This document shows, piece after piece, positions 43,526 through 53,100 of a stretch of DNA of 64,000 bases. The DNA comes from Ga0077555 sp963741565 (GTDB lineage: Bacteria; Pseudomonadota; Alphaproteobacteria; Rhizobiales; Hyphomicrobiaceae). The stretch is from the NCBI GenBank assembly GCA_963741565.1, contig CAVUIK010000012.1, positions 124,001 through 188,000 on the forward strand, in the 5' to 3' direction. Position 1 is the stretch's first letter. Every line of letters starts with the position of its first letter. The translations under genes were made by a program, and so were the position numbers. The notes below the pieces were generated by a model, which saw only the letters and a program-made list of their open reading frames with translations, searched no databases and had not been told where the DNA came from.

Positions 43526-43955
43526 TCGTCAACCTACAGCTACGTGCTCAACGATACCGGAGCATACATGGGTCGCGACGGCAGCGCACTTGGTCGGTTT
43601 GGATAGGCTTGTAGCGGATTGACCGATCGGTGTTCGCGGCGCTGGCGCTGGCTCCGTTACACTTGAGCATGTGGCCAACCGTCATGCGTCACCAAAAGCG
43701 GAACTGATTGCGCGCGGCAAAGCCGAACAGGACCGGCAGGATGCCGGATAAGTGGCTTTGCATGGTGGATAGGACAAGTGACAGCCCCGCCGTGGAGTTG
43801 GGGTCAGCCCCCGGACGAGTGGTATTGCGGTAGATGACGGGCGTCTTGTGTCCGGGGTCGGACCCCCGTGGTTTCTCCGGTGGCTCTTTCGCGGCAGCGG
43901 CTTTGCGCTAAGCTCCCGAGCAAAGGCCCGAGATCAGAGACCAAGGAGACACGAC
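43526..43955. other. Intergenic region with an imperfect inverted repeat
   Basis: No gene seen in about 430 bp. An inverted repeat pairs GGGGTCAGCCCCCGGAC (near 43799) with GTCCGGGGTCGGACCCC (near 43851), with two mismatches and a ~35-base loop. It resembles intergenic palindromic repeats of rhizobia or a hairpin in the PanB-like gene leader. Confidence 0.5.
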
Positions 43956-44858
43956 ATGGCGAGCCACGCGACAGGTGACGGCGGGATTCCGCCAAGGGAT
44001 GCGGGCAAACGGGGCCTCAAGCGGGTGATGACGCTTGGCGGCCACTACGGCACGCGCAACTACACGGTAAAGGACCTGCGCGACCAAAAAGGCAAACGCG
44101 TGCTGGTGGAAACGCTGGCGTTCTCGGCCGAGGAAGCCGCCGCTGCCGAGGAAGCCGGGATCGACACCATGAAGGTGCGCTTCGATCCGAAGTCTCCCCA
44201 GTCCGCCGCCGAACTCCGGCGCGCGGCGCCCAATGTGTTCATGGCGTTCTCGGTGCCGCTGGTCGCAGCCGCCACGCCGGCCGAGGCGGTACGGATCGGC
44301 TACGACGCGATGGCGCTCGGCGCCGACGCGATCATGTGCCAGTGGGCGCCGCGTTTCGTGGAAGCCGCCGCCGAGGCTGGCATCCCCGTGCAGGGCCACG
44401 CCGGTCTGGTGCCGCGCAAGAGTACCTGGACCGGGGGCTTGAAGGCCGTCGGTAAGACGCTCGACGAAGCGCTGGCCGTGTACCGGGACATCAAGGCGCT
44501 GGAGAACGCAGGCGCCTATGCGGTCGAGGTGGAGGTGATCCCGGAAGAGCTGCTGCGCGAGATTACCAAGCGGACGAGCCTGTTGACGTCCTCGATCGGC
44601 GGCGGCGCCGGCGGCGACATCCAGTTCTTGTTCGCCGACGACATCCTTGGAAACAATGCGCCGCCCTACCCCCGACACTCCAAGCAGTACCGTAACCTCT
44701 ATAAAATGAAGCAGGAGATGCAGCGCGAGCGCATCGCGGGCTTCAAGGAGTTCGTCGCGGACGTGCGCAGCGGCCAGTTCCCTAAGCCGGAGCATGTCAT
44801 CAAGGCGACCGGCAACCTGATCGAGACGTTCGTCGCTGCCGCCGCGAAGGAGAAATAG
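43956..44858 (+). CDS. 3-methyl-2-oxobutanoate hydroxymethyltransferase-like (PanB family) protein
   Basis: A 300-residue TIM-barrel protein preceded by AAGGAG. ALGADAIMCQ, VPVQGHAGLVPRKS-type (IPVQGHAGLVPRKSTWTGG) and KALENAGAYAVEVEVIPEEL align with PanB, which makes ketopantoate for CoA. Differences: no typical N-terminal KxxMLTAYD block (GTRNYTVKDLRDQKGKRVLVE instead) and a longer C-terminus (300 against ~270). It may be a paralogue acting on another oxoacid. No panC is adjacent. Confidence 0.82.
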   Translation: MASHATGDGGIPPRDAGKRGLKRVMTLGGHYGTRNYTVKDLRDQKGKRVLVETLAFSAEEAAAAEEAGIDTMKVRFDPKSPQSAAELRRAAPNVFMAFSVPLVAAATPAEAVRIGYDAMALGADAIMCQWAPRFVEAAAEAGIPVQGHAGLVPRKSTWTGGLKAVGKTLDEALAVYRDIKALENAGAYAVEVEVIPEELLREITKRTSLLTSSIGGGAGGDIQFLFADDILGNNAPPYPRHSKQYRNLYKMKQEMQRERIAGFKEFVADVRSGQFPKPEHVIKATGNLIETFVAAAAKEK

Positions 44859-44974
44859 GGTCGCCGCATTCTCGCTGACTCGTGTCCGGCTGGTGGACGT
44901 TGCCCAGTAATGGTAGGGAGCGGCACGCCCGGGCCGTGCGCGGGGACGGGCAACGAGAGCAATGGGAGCGGCGC

Positions 44975-45355
44975 GTGCAGTACCTGGCAGCGGTGAATTG
45001 GCCCGGGTTCGTCGTGTTCAGCGCCCTCATTATGGCGCTGGCGATGTTCGGATTGACAGTCGCCACCCACTTTCCGATCGCCGTACGCGCGCCCCACATG
45101 CAGACATGGCGGGCCAAGCTGGTGATCGCGGGGGGCATGGTTGTCGCGGCCATCGCTGCGGCGCTGGCGATCGGCTTCGCGGCGGAACGGCTGCCGGCGC
45201 CGGTGACGATCATCGGCGCCGGTGGCGCCTTGCTGGCCGCGCCGCTGATGCTGCGGCGCGTTCCCGATCGCATCCTCAATGGCGAGGCGGGATTGATCGC
45301 GTTTGCGGGGATGTGCGGGTTGCTGGCGTTCGTCATCAACCGGCTGGCCGGCTGA
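44975..45355 (+). CDS. Small multi-pass membrane protein
   Basis: About 126 residues with four hydrophobic segments (roughly 10-30, 48-66, 72-88 and 103-122). GTG at 44975 has GGGAG six bases upstream; a longer GTG-initiated form from 44882 would add a charged, unnatural leader. I do not recognise the family. It lies between the PanB-like gene and the phosphatase, and no operon is clear. Confidence 0.7.
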   Translation: MQYLAAVNWPGFVVFSALIMALAMFGLTVATHFPIAVRAPHMQTWRAKLVIAGGMVVAAIAAALAIGFAAERLPAPVTIIGAGGALLAAPLMLRRVPDRILNGEAGLIAFAGMCGLLAFVINRLAG

Positions 45356-45439
45356 TCGCGCAGTCCGTTTCACACAGCCTTGAATTGTGGGTGATCGGGA
45401 GGTGCTCCAGGCTTGCCTCGATTAGCCCAGGAAGTGTTC

Positions 45440-46090
45440 ATGCAACCAAACGCACGACGTAGAGCGGCATGGTCCGAATTGGCGGTTGTCCGAGCGGTCC
45501 TGATGGTGACTGTCTGTCTTGCGCTCGGAGCCGCGGCACAGCCGGCACTTGCCGATGATGCTAAGCTTCGTCAGTTGATCGACCTGCTGAAACAGCCGGG
45601 GCACATCGCTTTCATGCGGCATGCGCTCGCCCCGATCATCGAAGGGGCGCGGCGGGAAACCGGTGTCACGGCCGAGACGCTCGGCCCCTGCGAGACACAA
45701 CGCAATCTCAACGACGTAGGGCGTGCGAATGCCCGCCGAATTGGCGAGCTGTTCCGCAAGGAAGACGTGGTGTTCGACTACGTCTACACCAGCAAATGGT
45801 GCCGCTGCCGCGAGACGGCCGAACTGATCCTGGGACGGCCGGTCGAGAACCTGACCCTGCTCAATAGCTACTTCTCGGACCCGGCTAAAGATCAGAAAGG
45901 CCCGCTACAGATTGCGGCGCTGAAGAAACACCTGACCGAGGCCGTTCCCGGGGAGGCGCGGATGCTCATGGTCACGCATGGCAGCCTAATCCACGACCTC
46001 GCGGGATATTGGACGGAGGAAAACGAAATTGTTGTGTTCAAGGCGGACGGCAAGGGTGGCCTGACGATAGTCGGCCACGGCAACCCGTAG
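45440..46090 (+). CDS. Exported histidine-phosphatase-family protein
   Basis: A 216-residue phosphoglycerate-mutase-superfamily protein with an export signal (to about residue 38, ADDAK). The catalytic core shows FMRHALAP (the RH motif), SKWCRCRETAELILG (second Arg) and MLMVTHGSLIHDLAG with the second catalytic His. Most relatives are periplasmic phosphatases of broad or unknown substrate. AGGAAG is placed well for the ATG at 45440. It is convergent with the PTP gene. Confidence 0.88.
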   Translation: MQPNARRRAAWSELAVVRAVLMVTVCLALGAAAQPALADDAKLRQLIDLLKQPGHIAFMRHALAPIIEGARRETGVTAETLGPCETQRNLNDVGRANARRIGELFRKEDVVFDYVYTSKWCRCRETAELILGRPVENLTLLNSYFSDPAKDQKGPLQIAALKKHLTEAVPGEARMLMVTHGSLIHDLAGYWTEENEIVVFKADGKGGLTIVGHGNP

Positions 46091-46107
46091 CCCGTTCGTC
46101 GTGCCGC

Positions 46108-46599
46108 TTATGCCGGGCGCTGTCGCATTTCGTAGCGCAGCAGCCAATCCGACTGGCTGGCCATTTCCGGCACACCTTGCCCGCGCGCGGCCGAGATCAG
46201 GTCGCAGGCGGTCAGCGCATCGATGCCATGATCGATCATGACGGCGGCGATCAGCGTCGGCGAGCGGCCAAGCCCGGCGTAGCAGTGCGCGGCGACGCCT
46301 TTGCCCGCTTGGAGCCGGTCCTTCAATGTGCCGACCAGGGCGGCGACCGGAGGGATCGCGTCGGGAATGCCATGGTCCCGGATCGGCAGATTGAAGAACT
46401 CGATCCCGGCCGCGCGACAGCGCGCATCCTGGTCGCCGAGGCCAAGGGTCACCGCCTCTACGGGCTCGAGCATGCTGACCAGCACATCGACGCCCGCCAC
46501 TTTCAGTTCGGCGAAGTTGCGGGCCTCGCGCGGGCGCGAGACCACGGCAATCCGGCCAACGGCGGGAGCGTCGATCCAGTAGAGGCGCGGCGGCGGCAT
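46108..46599 (-). CDS. Dual-specificity/tyrosine-phosphatase-like protein
   Basis: A 163-residue PTP-fold protein. The P-loop is HCYAGLGRSPTL with catalytic Cys at about 106 and Arg at 112; IRDHGIPD near 73-80 supplies a candidate general acid. It resembles the cyclin-dependent-kinase-inhibitor-3-type bacterial PTPs. Cytoplasmic. It lies 24 bp after the old yellow enzyme gene and could be co-transcribed with it. Substrate unknown. Confidence 0.9.
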   Translation of the reverse strand: MPPPRLYWIDAPAVGRIAVVSRPREARNFAELKVAGVDVLVSMLEPVEAVTLGLGDQDARCRAAGIEFFNLPIRDHGIPDAIPPVAALVGTLKDRLQAGKGVAAHCYAGLGRSPTLIAAVMIDHGIDALTACDLISAARGQGVPEMASQSDWLLRYEMRQRPA

Positions 46600-46623
46600 C
46601 GGACCTCCAGTGTCGGCGGCAGA

Positions 46624-47758
46624 CTACTCGGCAGCCTTGAGGGACGCCGCGAGATGCTTCTGGGCCGGCGGCCAGGACTTGGGATTGACCCGCGCATGTT
46701 GCGGGGCCATGGCCGGTTCGACGCCAAGGCGCCAAGCGGCGTGACGCGCCCACAGCGGGTCGTCCATGAATCCGCGGGCCAGCGCCACCATGTCGGCCTG
46801 TCCCTTGGCAACGATGGCCTCGGCCTGCTCGGGCTCAGTGATGAGACCGACCGCCATGACCGGCATGCCGGTGGCCTTGCGGATCGCCTCGGCGAAGGGG
46901 ACTTGATAGCCCGGACCAAGCTTGATCTGCTGCTTCAAGGCATTGCCGCCCGAGGATACGTCGATGAAATCGCAACCGAGCGACTTCAGGCCGTGCGCGA
47001 ACGCGATGGAGTCGTCGATGGTGATGCCGCCCTCGATCCACTCGACTGCGGAGATGCGGATCCCCAGCGGCTTGGTCGCGGGCCATGCCTCGCGCATGGC
47101 AGCGAAAATCTCGAGCGGCAGGCGCACGCGGTTCTCGAGGTTGCCGCCGTACTTGTCGGTACGCACGTTGGAGATCGGTGACAGGAACTGGTTCAACAGA
47201 TACCCGTGTGCGGCGTGAATCTCCAACAAATCGAAGCCGGCGCGGTCCGCGCGCTTCGTCGCCGCGACGAATGCAGCTTTGAGCCGCTCGATCTCCTCGA
47301 TCGTCATGGACTTCGGCGTGTGCCAGGCCGGGTCGAAGGGAATGGCGGAGGCGGACTTCGTTTGCCACGCGCCTTCGGCGAGCGACGCGCCGCCCTCCCA
47401 GGGGCGCTTCACGGAGGCCTTGCGGCCCGCGTGGGCCATCTGCAATCCGAGTTTAGCGCTGCCGTACTTGCGGCAGGCATCGACAACGCGCTTCATCGCG
47501 CGCTCGTTGTCGTCGGTCTCGATCGCGGGACAGCCATAGGAGATGCGTCCGTCGAGCTCAGCGCCGGAGGCCTCGAAAATCAACAGGCCGGCGCCGGAGT
47601 TGGCGAGCGTGCCCAGGTGCATGATGTGCCAGTCGGTCATGTTGCCGTCTTCGGCCGAGTATTGGCACATGGGGGCAACGACGACGCGGTTCGGCAGTTC
47701 GAGATTGCGGAGCTTGATCGGCGAGAACAGGCGGCTGGTGTACGGGGTCTAAACTCAT
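46624..47758 (-). CDS. NADH:flavin oxidoreductase / old yellow enzyme (one-base frameshift at the N-terminus)
   Basis: A YqjM-class ene-reductase of about 377 residues. VAPMCQYSAEDGNMTDWHIMHLG, the flavin and substrate site DLLEIHAAHGYLLNQFLSP near 180-200, and VALARGFMDDPLWARHAA are diagnostic. The ATG at 47758 reads MSLDP, but the family N-terminus YTSRLFSPIKLRNLELPNR is one base out of phase. Deleting one C from the CCCC near 47744 joins them. The 1135-base span is one over a multiple of three. An internal ATG at 47670 would give a truncated enzyme. Confidence 0.9.
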
Positions 47759-47911
47759 CGGCGGGGTCCCTCGGGTGGCGTGTCGGGAATTCAATAGACG
47801 GGCGCCCTCATTAGAGGCAAGAGCAATAGGTGGGCGCGGACGTGTTGGAGCCAACCCGGTTCGAACCCGGTTGACCGGCGTCCGGGACGATATCTCCGCC
47901 CGGAGGATATC

Positions 47912-48607
47912 ATGACCATTACCCTATATGATCTGGCGGCCCGCGATCCGGCGATCCGGTTCAGCCCGTTCTGCTGGCGCACCAAGATGGCGCTTCGGCA
48001 CAAGGGGCTCAGTTTCGCGATGGTTCCCTGGCGGTTTCGCGAAAAGGCGGCCCTGGTGCCAGCTGGCTCGGAGCGGGTGCCGGTGATCCAGGACGACGGG
48101 CGCTGGGTGGCCGACAGCTGGGCGATCGCCCTCTATCTCAACTCCGAATACCCTGACCAACCCGCCTTGATGGCGGACGAAGCGGCCCGCGCGGCGGCGC
48201 GCTTCACCATGAGCTGGTGCGACGCGTCCCTGCACCCGGCGATTGCCAGATATGCGATGCTGGAGATCCTCAACGCGATCGATCCGGCGGACCAAGCTTA
48301 TTTCCGGGCGAGCCGCGAGCAGCGGTTCGGCACGACGCTCGAGGCGTTTTGCGGCGATCCGGCAGGCGCGCGCAAGACGGTGGCGGGCGTGCTGGCGCCT
48401 GTCGAGCAGACGCTTAGGGATCATGCATTCCTCGGCGGGGCGCGGCCGGTCTATGCCGATTATGCGCTGTTCGGTTCGCTGATGTGGCCACACGCGATCT
48501 GCCGAGAGCCGCTATTGGCGCCGGCCTCGAATGTGGTGATGTGGTTCGAGCGCATGCTCGATCTCAACGACGGTTTCGCGCGGACGGCAAAGACGGTCCG
48601 ATCGTAG
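47912..48607 (+). CDS. Glutathione S-transferase family protein
   Basis: A 231-residue GST: thioredoxin-fold N-domain (MTITLYDLAARDPAIRFSPFCWRTKMALRHKG, with a Ser/Cys site SPFCW), ERVPVIQDDGRWVADSWAIALYL as the glutathione cis-Pro and Ser/Asp region. The helical C-domain runs from about 85 (EAARAAARFTM) and ends WFERMLDLNDGFART. It resembles beta-etherase/stringent-starvation-like GSTs. GGAGGATATC upstream of the ATG is a good site. Followed 11 bp later by the BFD protein gene. Confidence 0.9.
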   Translation: MTITLYDLAARDPAIRFSPFCWRTKMALRHKGLSFAMVPWRFREKAALVPAGSERVPVIQDDGRWVADSWAIALYLNSEYPDQPALMADEAARAAARFTMSWCDASLHPAIARYAMLEILNAIDPADQAYFRASREQRFGTTLEAFCGDPAGARKTVAGVLAPVEQTLRDHAFLGGARPVYADYALFGSLMWPHAICREPLLAPASNVVMWFERMLDLNDGFARTAKTVRS

Positions 48608-48618
48608 AGGGTGGCGGG

Positions 48619-49284
48619 ATGTGTCTCTTAAGGGAACGAGGACCTCGGGCAAGGCCAGCGCACAACGAGCGCCGGGACCCCACCGATCTGTCAACGACGG
48701 CGGTGGCCAACGCGTCCCCCGGGGCATCATGGCATGCTGTTGCGGTGGTGCGCGATCGGCCTCAGCAAATTGGCGTTGCCTATCAGGCGATCACACCGAT
48801 CGCATCCGGATGGCAGATTGAACTCGCCGGCGGCGCCGCAATGGACTGGGACGTCTTCGCCCGTCGGTTTTTGGCAGGCACGGGCGCAACTCCTTCCGAG
48901 CTGATCAGGCACAGCGATGCCGAGACAGGAGTTTATCGGGCGGCCGCTTTTCACGACGCGTGCCTGATCGGCGCTCTGCTGGTGGCGCCGCACCCAATGG
49001 CGATCGACCGCGATTGGCTTGGCGCGCGGCTCGGCACGCCGCTCGATCCAGCGGAGCGATTTCGACTGCTGGATGGCCGGCCAAGCGGCGCCATGATGCC
49101 GTGTGGCCCGATCATCTGCTTCTGCTGTCATGTGGGGGAGAATGAGATCGTCGAGGCCGTCAACGCGGGATGCGCCAGCTTGCAAGCGGTAAGCGCCGCA
49201 ACTCGGGCTGGCACCAACTGTGGCCGCTGCCAGCCGGACATTACTCGCCTTGTCGAGCGCGCCCGTGCCGCACGTGTGGGCTGA
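48619..49284 (+). CDS. Orphan BFD-type [2Fe-2S] protein resembling the C-terminus of nitrate reductase NasA
   Basis: About 221 residues. The C-terminal third has a BFD-like iron-sulfur motif, CFCCHVGENEIVEAVNAGCA then ATRAGTNCGRCQPDI (cysteine pattern CxC...CxxC), as seen at the end of assimilatory nitrate reductases. The preceding region (HDACLIGALLVAPHPMAIDRDWL, LLDGRP) matches the linker of those enzymes. The molybdopterin catalytic domain is absent. The start (ATG 48619, GAGGG upstream) looks genuine, so it may be a functional domain protein or a remnant of a deleted nasA. Confidence 0.8.
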   Translation: MCLLRERGPRARPAHNERRDPTDLSTTAVANASPGASWHAVAVVRDRPQQIGVAYQAITPIASGWQIELAGGAAMDWDVFARRFLAGTGATPSELIRHSDAETGVYRAAAFHDACLIGALLVAPHPMAIDRDWLGARLGTPLDPAERFRLLDGRPSGAMMPCGPIICFCCHVGENEIVEAVNAGCASLQAVSAATRAGTNCGRCQPDITRLVERARAARVG

Positions 49285-49420
49285 CGTCTATTCGGTGGCG
49301 ACTGGACCCGTGTTTGGACCGCGATTGACTTGGCCGCTGACACGGGCCGCTTGCCCTTGCCCCGGTAACAGCAAGTCGCTATAGAGCACTGGAGGCGCCG
49401 GCCAAGCGCCGACCCGGCAT

Positions 49421-49494
49421 TGGGGAATCGTCTAATGGTAGGACTGCAAACTCTGACTCTGCCTGTCTAGGTTCGAATCCTAGTTCCCCAGCCA
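49421..49494 (+). tRNA. tRNA-Gln (anticodon CTG)
   Basis: A 74-base tRNA with acceptor TGGGGAA/TTCCCCA, discriminator G and encoded CCA. The D-arm is GTCTAATGGTAGGAC, the anticodon loop CTCTGAC gives CTG, and the T-arm is CTAGGTTCGAATCCTAG. The anticodon stem GCAAA/TCTGC has one A-C mismatch. Confidence 0.93.
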
Positions 49495-50122
49495 CAATAA
49501 ACGTCCAGTCGCGACGCCAAATGCCCCGCTCCCCGAAGCGCGGCAAAATCGATCGCCGGTTCCGCGTGTTGGCTGGGCGTCGTCATAATCGTGTCGCTTG
49601 AGAGACGCATTGGCGCGCTGGCATTTGCGGTCTCGCCCGAGGCGTCACTGGGGACCGTTTCCGGCCTGTCAGATGTCGGGCGTCGCAGGGCGCGCGTGAG
49701 ATCATCAGACCGGAGCAAACCTGCGCCATCGCGCCTGCTCCCGCCGGTCAAGCGGCCGGTTCATGGCAAGTTGCAAACGGCGGTCAAATCAGCACCAAAC
49801 TGAGCACCGCCTCTACTTATGAATGTGTTGGTTATCGTGCCCCGCGACTACGACGAGGCCCGGCGCACGTTTTGTGGGATCGCAGAGTTGCAGTCGACCC
49901 GGATAGCCGAATGGAGCGTTAACACTATCTAAGGTAGAATATATATTAATATAAATCATAAGCAATCATAAGCAATCATAAATATATGTTTCATGTATTT
50001 CCGCGCCGTCAAGAATTAATGAAATGTTAGCGAATCATTGCACGGCCAGCTTGGCGCTTGCTGTGGAGTGATTCGCACCTCTTATTAACGAATTCTTTGA
50101 GCAGGCGGTGCTGGGGGGCATT
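49495..50122. other. AT-rich non-coding region upstream of the autotransporter
   Basis: No gene is supported in 628 bp. The stretch 49920-50040 is unusually AT-rich for this genome, with ATATATATTAATATAAAT and a short direct repeat of AATCATAAGC (three copies, 49955-49982). It is the likely promoter and regulatory zone of the large autotransporter gene. Confidence 0.6.
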
Positions 50123-53100
50123 ATGTCTATGTTGGAATGTCTTCTTTCGGCCGTTCGGGCGTCCAGTCTCCTTCGCGGGCGGTATAGCGCTGTCTTGGCG
50201 GGCGAGCATAAGGATCCCGAGGACACGACGACCCCGGCAGCCTTGGCTGCGAGCCGCCGTTCGAATTCCGCTCCGCTTCGATCTGCCTGGTTGGCCAGGC
50301 TTTTGGGTCTTGTTGTGTGCTTCGCCCCGGGCGCGGCGCTGGCTCAATGCACCACGACGACGACCAAAAATCCTGGTGGCCGGGGCGATGCGTCATGCTG
50401 GAGAGGACGGCGGCCCTTGCTGCTCCGTCCAAATCGCGCCTACTCCGGGTTGCTTGCTCTAATGCTTGTTGCGTTTTTCACCGACGCGGCTCAAGCGACG
50501 TGCACCCTGACGAAGACACTGTCATTTTCGCCGAGCAGCTTCCAGTATTCTGCAGCCGGCGGTAGTACTACCACCGTGACCGTAACGGGCACTTATAATG
50601 TCGCTGTAAACGGCGGTCCCGGCATTGATTGCAACTTGACGACAACCGTCACTATTAGCCCAACGGCAACCGGTGGCACTCTTACCGGTGGAACGTGCGG
50701 GACGGGCCAGACACTAAGCATCCCCAACGGTGCAACCGGCACATTCACGGTCAGTTGCACCCGAATTTGGACTGCGCCAGCTTCTCCGGCAGCATCCTAC
50801 ACACTATCTGCATCTGCGGGTGCGATCGGCAGTACCTACGACATTGGTACCACCACGGGCCCGACATATACGCGTAGTCTCGCCGACATGTCGGTATCGC
50901 TGGCGTCGCTTCCTGCGACGGCCACGGTCGGTGTCGCCTATACCGGCAGCGTTATCTGCACCAACGCAACCGGCGCTACGACGGCCACCAGCGCCGGCTG
51001 CAACGCTTCGGGTCTCCCCGCTGGATTGTCGGTCGGTGCATGTTCGCCGCCCACGCCGGCCAGTGTCGCCGGAGGTGGGTCAATCACCTGCCCGGTGACA
51101 GGGACTCCCACCGCCGCGGGCGCCCCCACCGTCACGGGGTCGACGGGCGCTACGAATGATTCGAACTCCGGCAACAATTCGACGACAAAGACGGTCACGG
51201 TCGGCCAAGGCACGCAGTCGATCACGTTTGCGGCGCCCGCGAACCAGGTGTTCGGGACGGGCCCGCTGGTGCTCGGCGTGACGGCGTCGTCGGGATTGCC
51301 GGTGTCCTATGCGGCTGCGCCTGCGGGTGTATGTACGGTGTCGGGTAACAACGTGACGCTTGTGGGTGTGGGCGCCTGCACGATCACGGCGAGCCAGGCG
51401 GGCAATACGAACTACGCGGCAGCTCCAAACTTTCCGCGCACTTTCTCCATCACGCCGGCGCCTGCGGGTCTGTCGCTGGCGGCGATCACCAACAAGGTGT
51501 TCGGGTCGGGCAACGTGACGGCGGTGGCGACGACATCGTCGAACCAGACGCTCTCTTATGCGGCGGCCCCGGCGGGCGTGTGCACGGCGTCGGGAGCGAC
51601 GATCAGCCTCGTCGGCGTCGGCACCTGCACGGTGACGGCGAGCCAGCCGGCGGGCGGCAACTATCAGGCGGGCAGCGACTCGAAGTCGTTCGACATCACG
51701 CCGGCGCCTGCGGGTCTGTCGCTGGCGGCGATCACCAACAAGGTGTTCGGGTCGGGCAACGTGACGGCGGTGGCGACGACATCGTCGAACCAGACGCTCT
51801 CTTATGCGGCGGCCCCGGCGGGCGTGTGCACGGCGTCGGGAGCGACGATCAGCCTCGTCGGCGTCGGCACCTGCACGGTGACGGCGAGCCAGCCGGCGGG
51901 CGGCAACTATCAGGCGGGCAGCGACTCGAAGTCGTTCGACATCACGCCGGCGCCTGCGGGTCTGTCGCTGGCGGCGATCACCAACAAGGTGTTCGGGTCG
52001 GGCAACGTGACGGCGGTGGCGACGACATCGTCGAACCAGACGCTCTCTTATGCGGCGGCCCCGGCGGGCGTGTGCACGGCGTCGGGAGCGACGATCAGCC
52101 TCGTCGGCGTCGGCACCTGCACGGTGACGGCGAGCCAGCCGGCGGGCGGCAACTATCAGGCGGGCAGCGACTCGAAGTCGTTCGACATCACGCCGGCGCC
52201 TGCGGGTCTGTCGCTGGCGGCGATCACCAACAAGGTGTTCGGGTCGGGCAACGTGACGGCGTGGCGACGACATCGTCGAACCAGACGCTCTCTTATGCGG
52301 CGGCCCCGGCGGGCGTGTGCACGGCGTCGGGAGCGACGATCAGCCTCGTCGGCGTCGGCACCTGCACGGTGACGGCGAGCCAGCCGGCGGGCGGCAACTA
52401 TCAGGCGGGGAGCAACTCGAAGTCGTTCGACATCACGCCGGCGACGCCGGTGATTGCGTTCGCGAACCCCGGCAATAAGGTGTTCGGGTCGGGTACGTTC
52501 TCGGTGTCGGCGTCCTCTCCGTCGGCGGTTCCGGTCACGTTCACGGCGTCTCCGGCCGGTGTGTGCACGATCAGCGGCAACACGGTGACGTTGGTTGGTG
52601 TCGGTGCCTGTACAGTGACGGCAAACCAGGCGGCGGGCGGCAACTATGCGGCCGCAGCTCCGGCGCCGCAGACGTTCAATGTCACACCCGCGAGCAACGC
52701 GATCACGTTCGCAGCACCCGCGAACCAGGTGTTCGGGACGGGCCCGTTGGCGCTCGGCGCGACGGCATCGTCGGGATTGACGGTGTCCTATGCGGCGTCG
52801 CCTGCGGGCGTTTGCACGGTCTCGGGCAGCAACGTGACGCTCGTCGGTGTGGGCGACCTGCACGATCACGGCGAGCCAGGCGGGCAATGCGAACTTCGCT
52901 GCAGCGGCCCCCGTGGAGCGCACTTTCAGCATCACACCGGCGACGCCGGTGATTGCGTTCGCGAACCCCGGCAATAAGGTGTTCGGGTCGGGTACGTTCT
53001 CGGTGTCGGCGTCCTCTCCGTCGGCGGTTCCGGTCACGTTCACGGCGTCTCCGGCCGGTGTGTGCACGATCAGCGGCAACACGGTGACCTTGGTTGGTGT

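Noticed and set aside
47850..47885. A tRNA T-arm-like CCCGGTTCGAACCCGG before the GST gene
   Set aside because: No acceptor, D-arm or anticodon arm can be folded around it; probably a chance palindrome or an old tRNA fragment.
51080..52273. A minus-strand frame of Arg-rich repeats in the autotransporter
   Set aside because: It is the antisense of the 246-bp repeats, with no natural N-terminus or homologue.
51451..52433. CRISPR-like regular repeats
   Set aside because: Units are 246 bp, contiguous and in frame with a protein; there are no short repeats with unique spacers.
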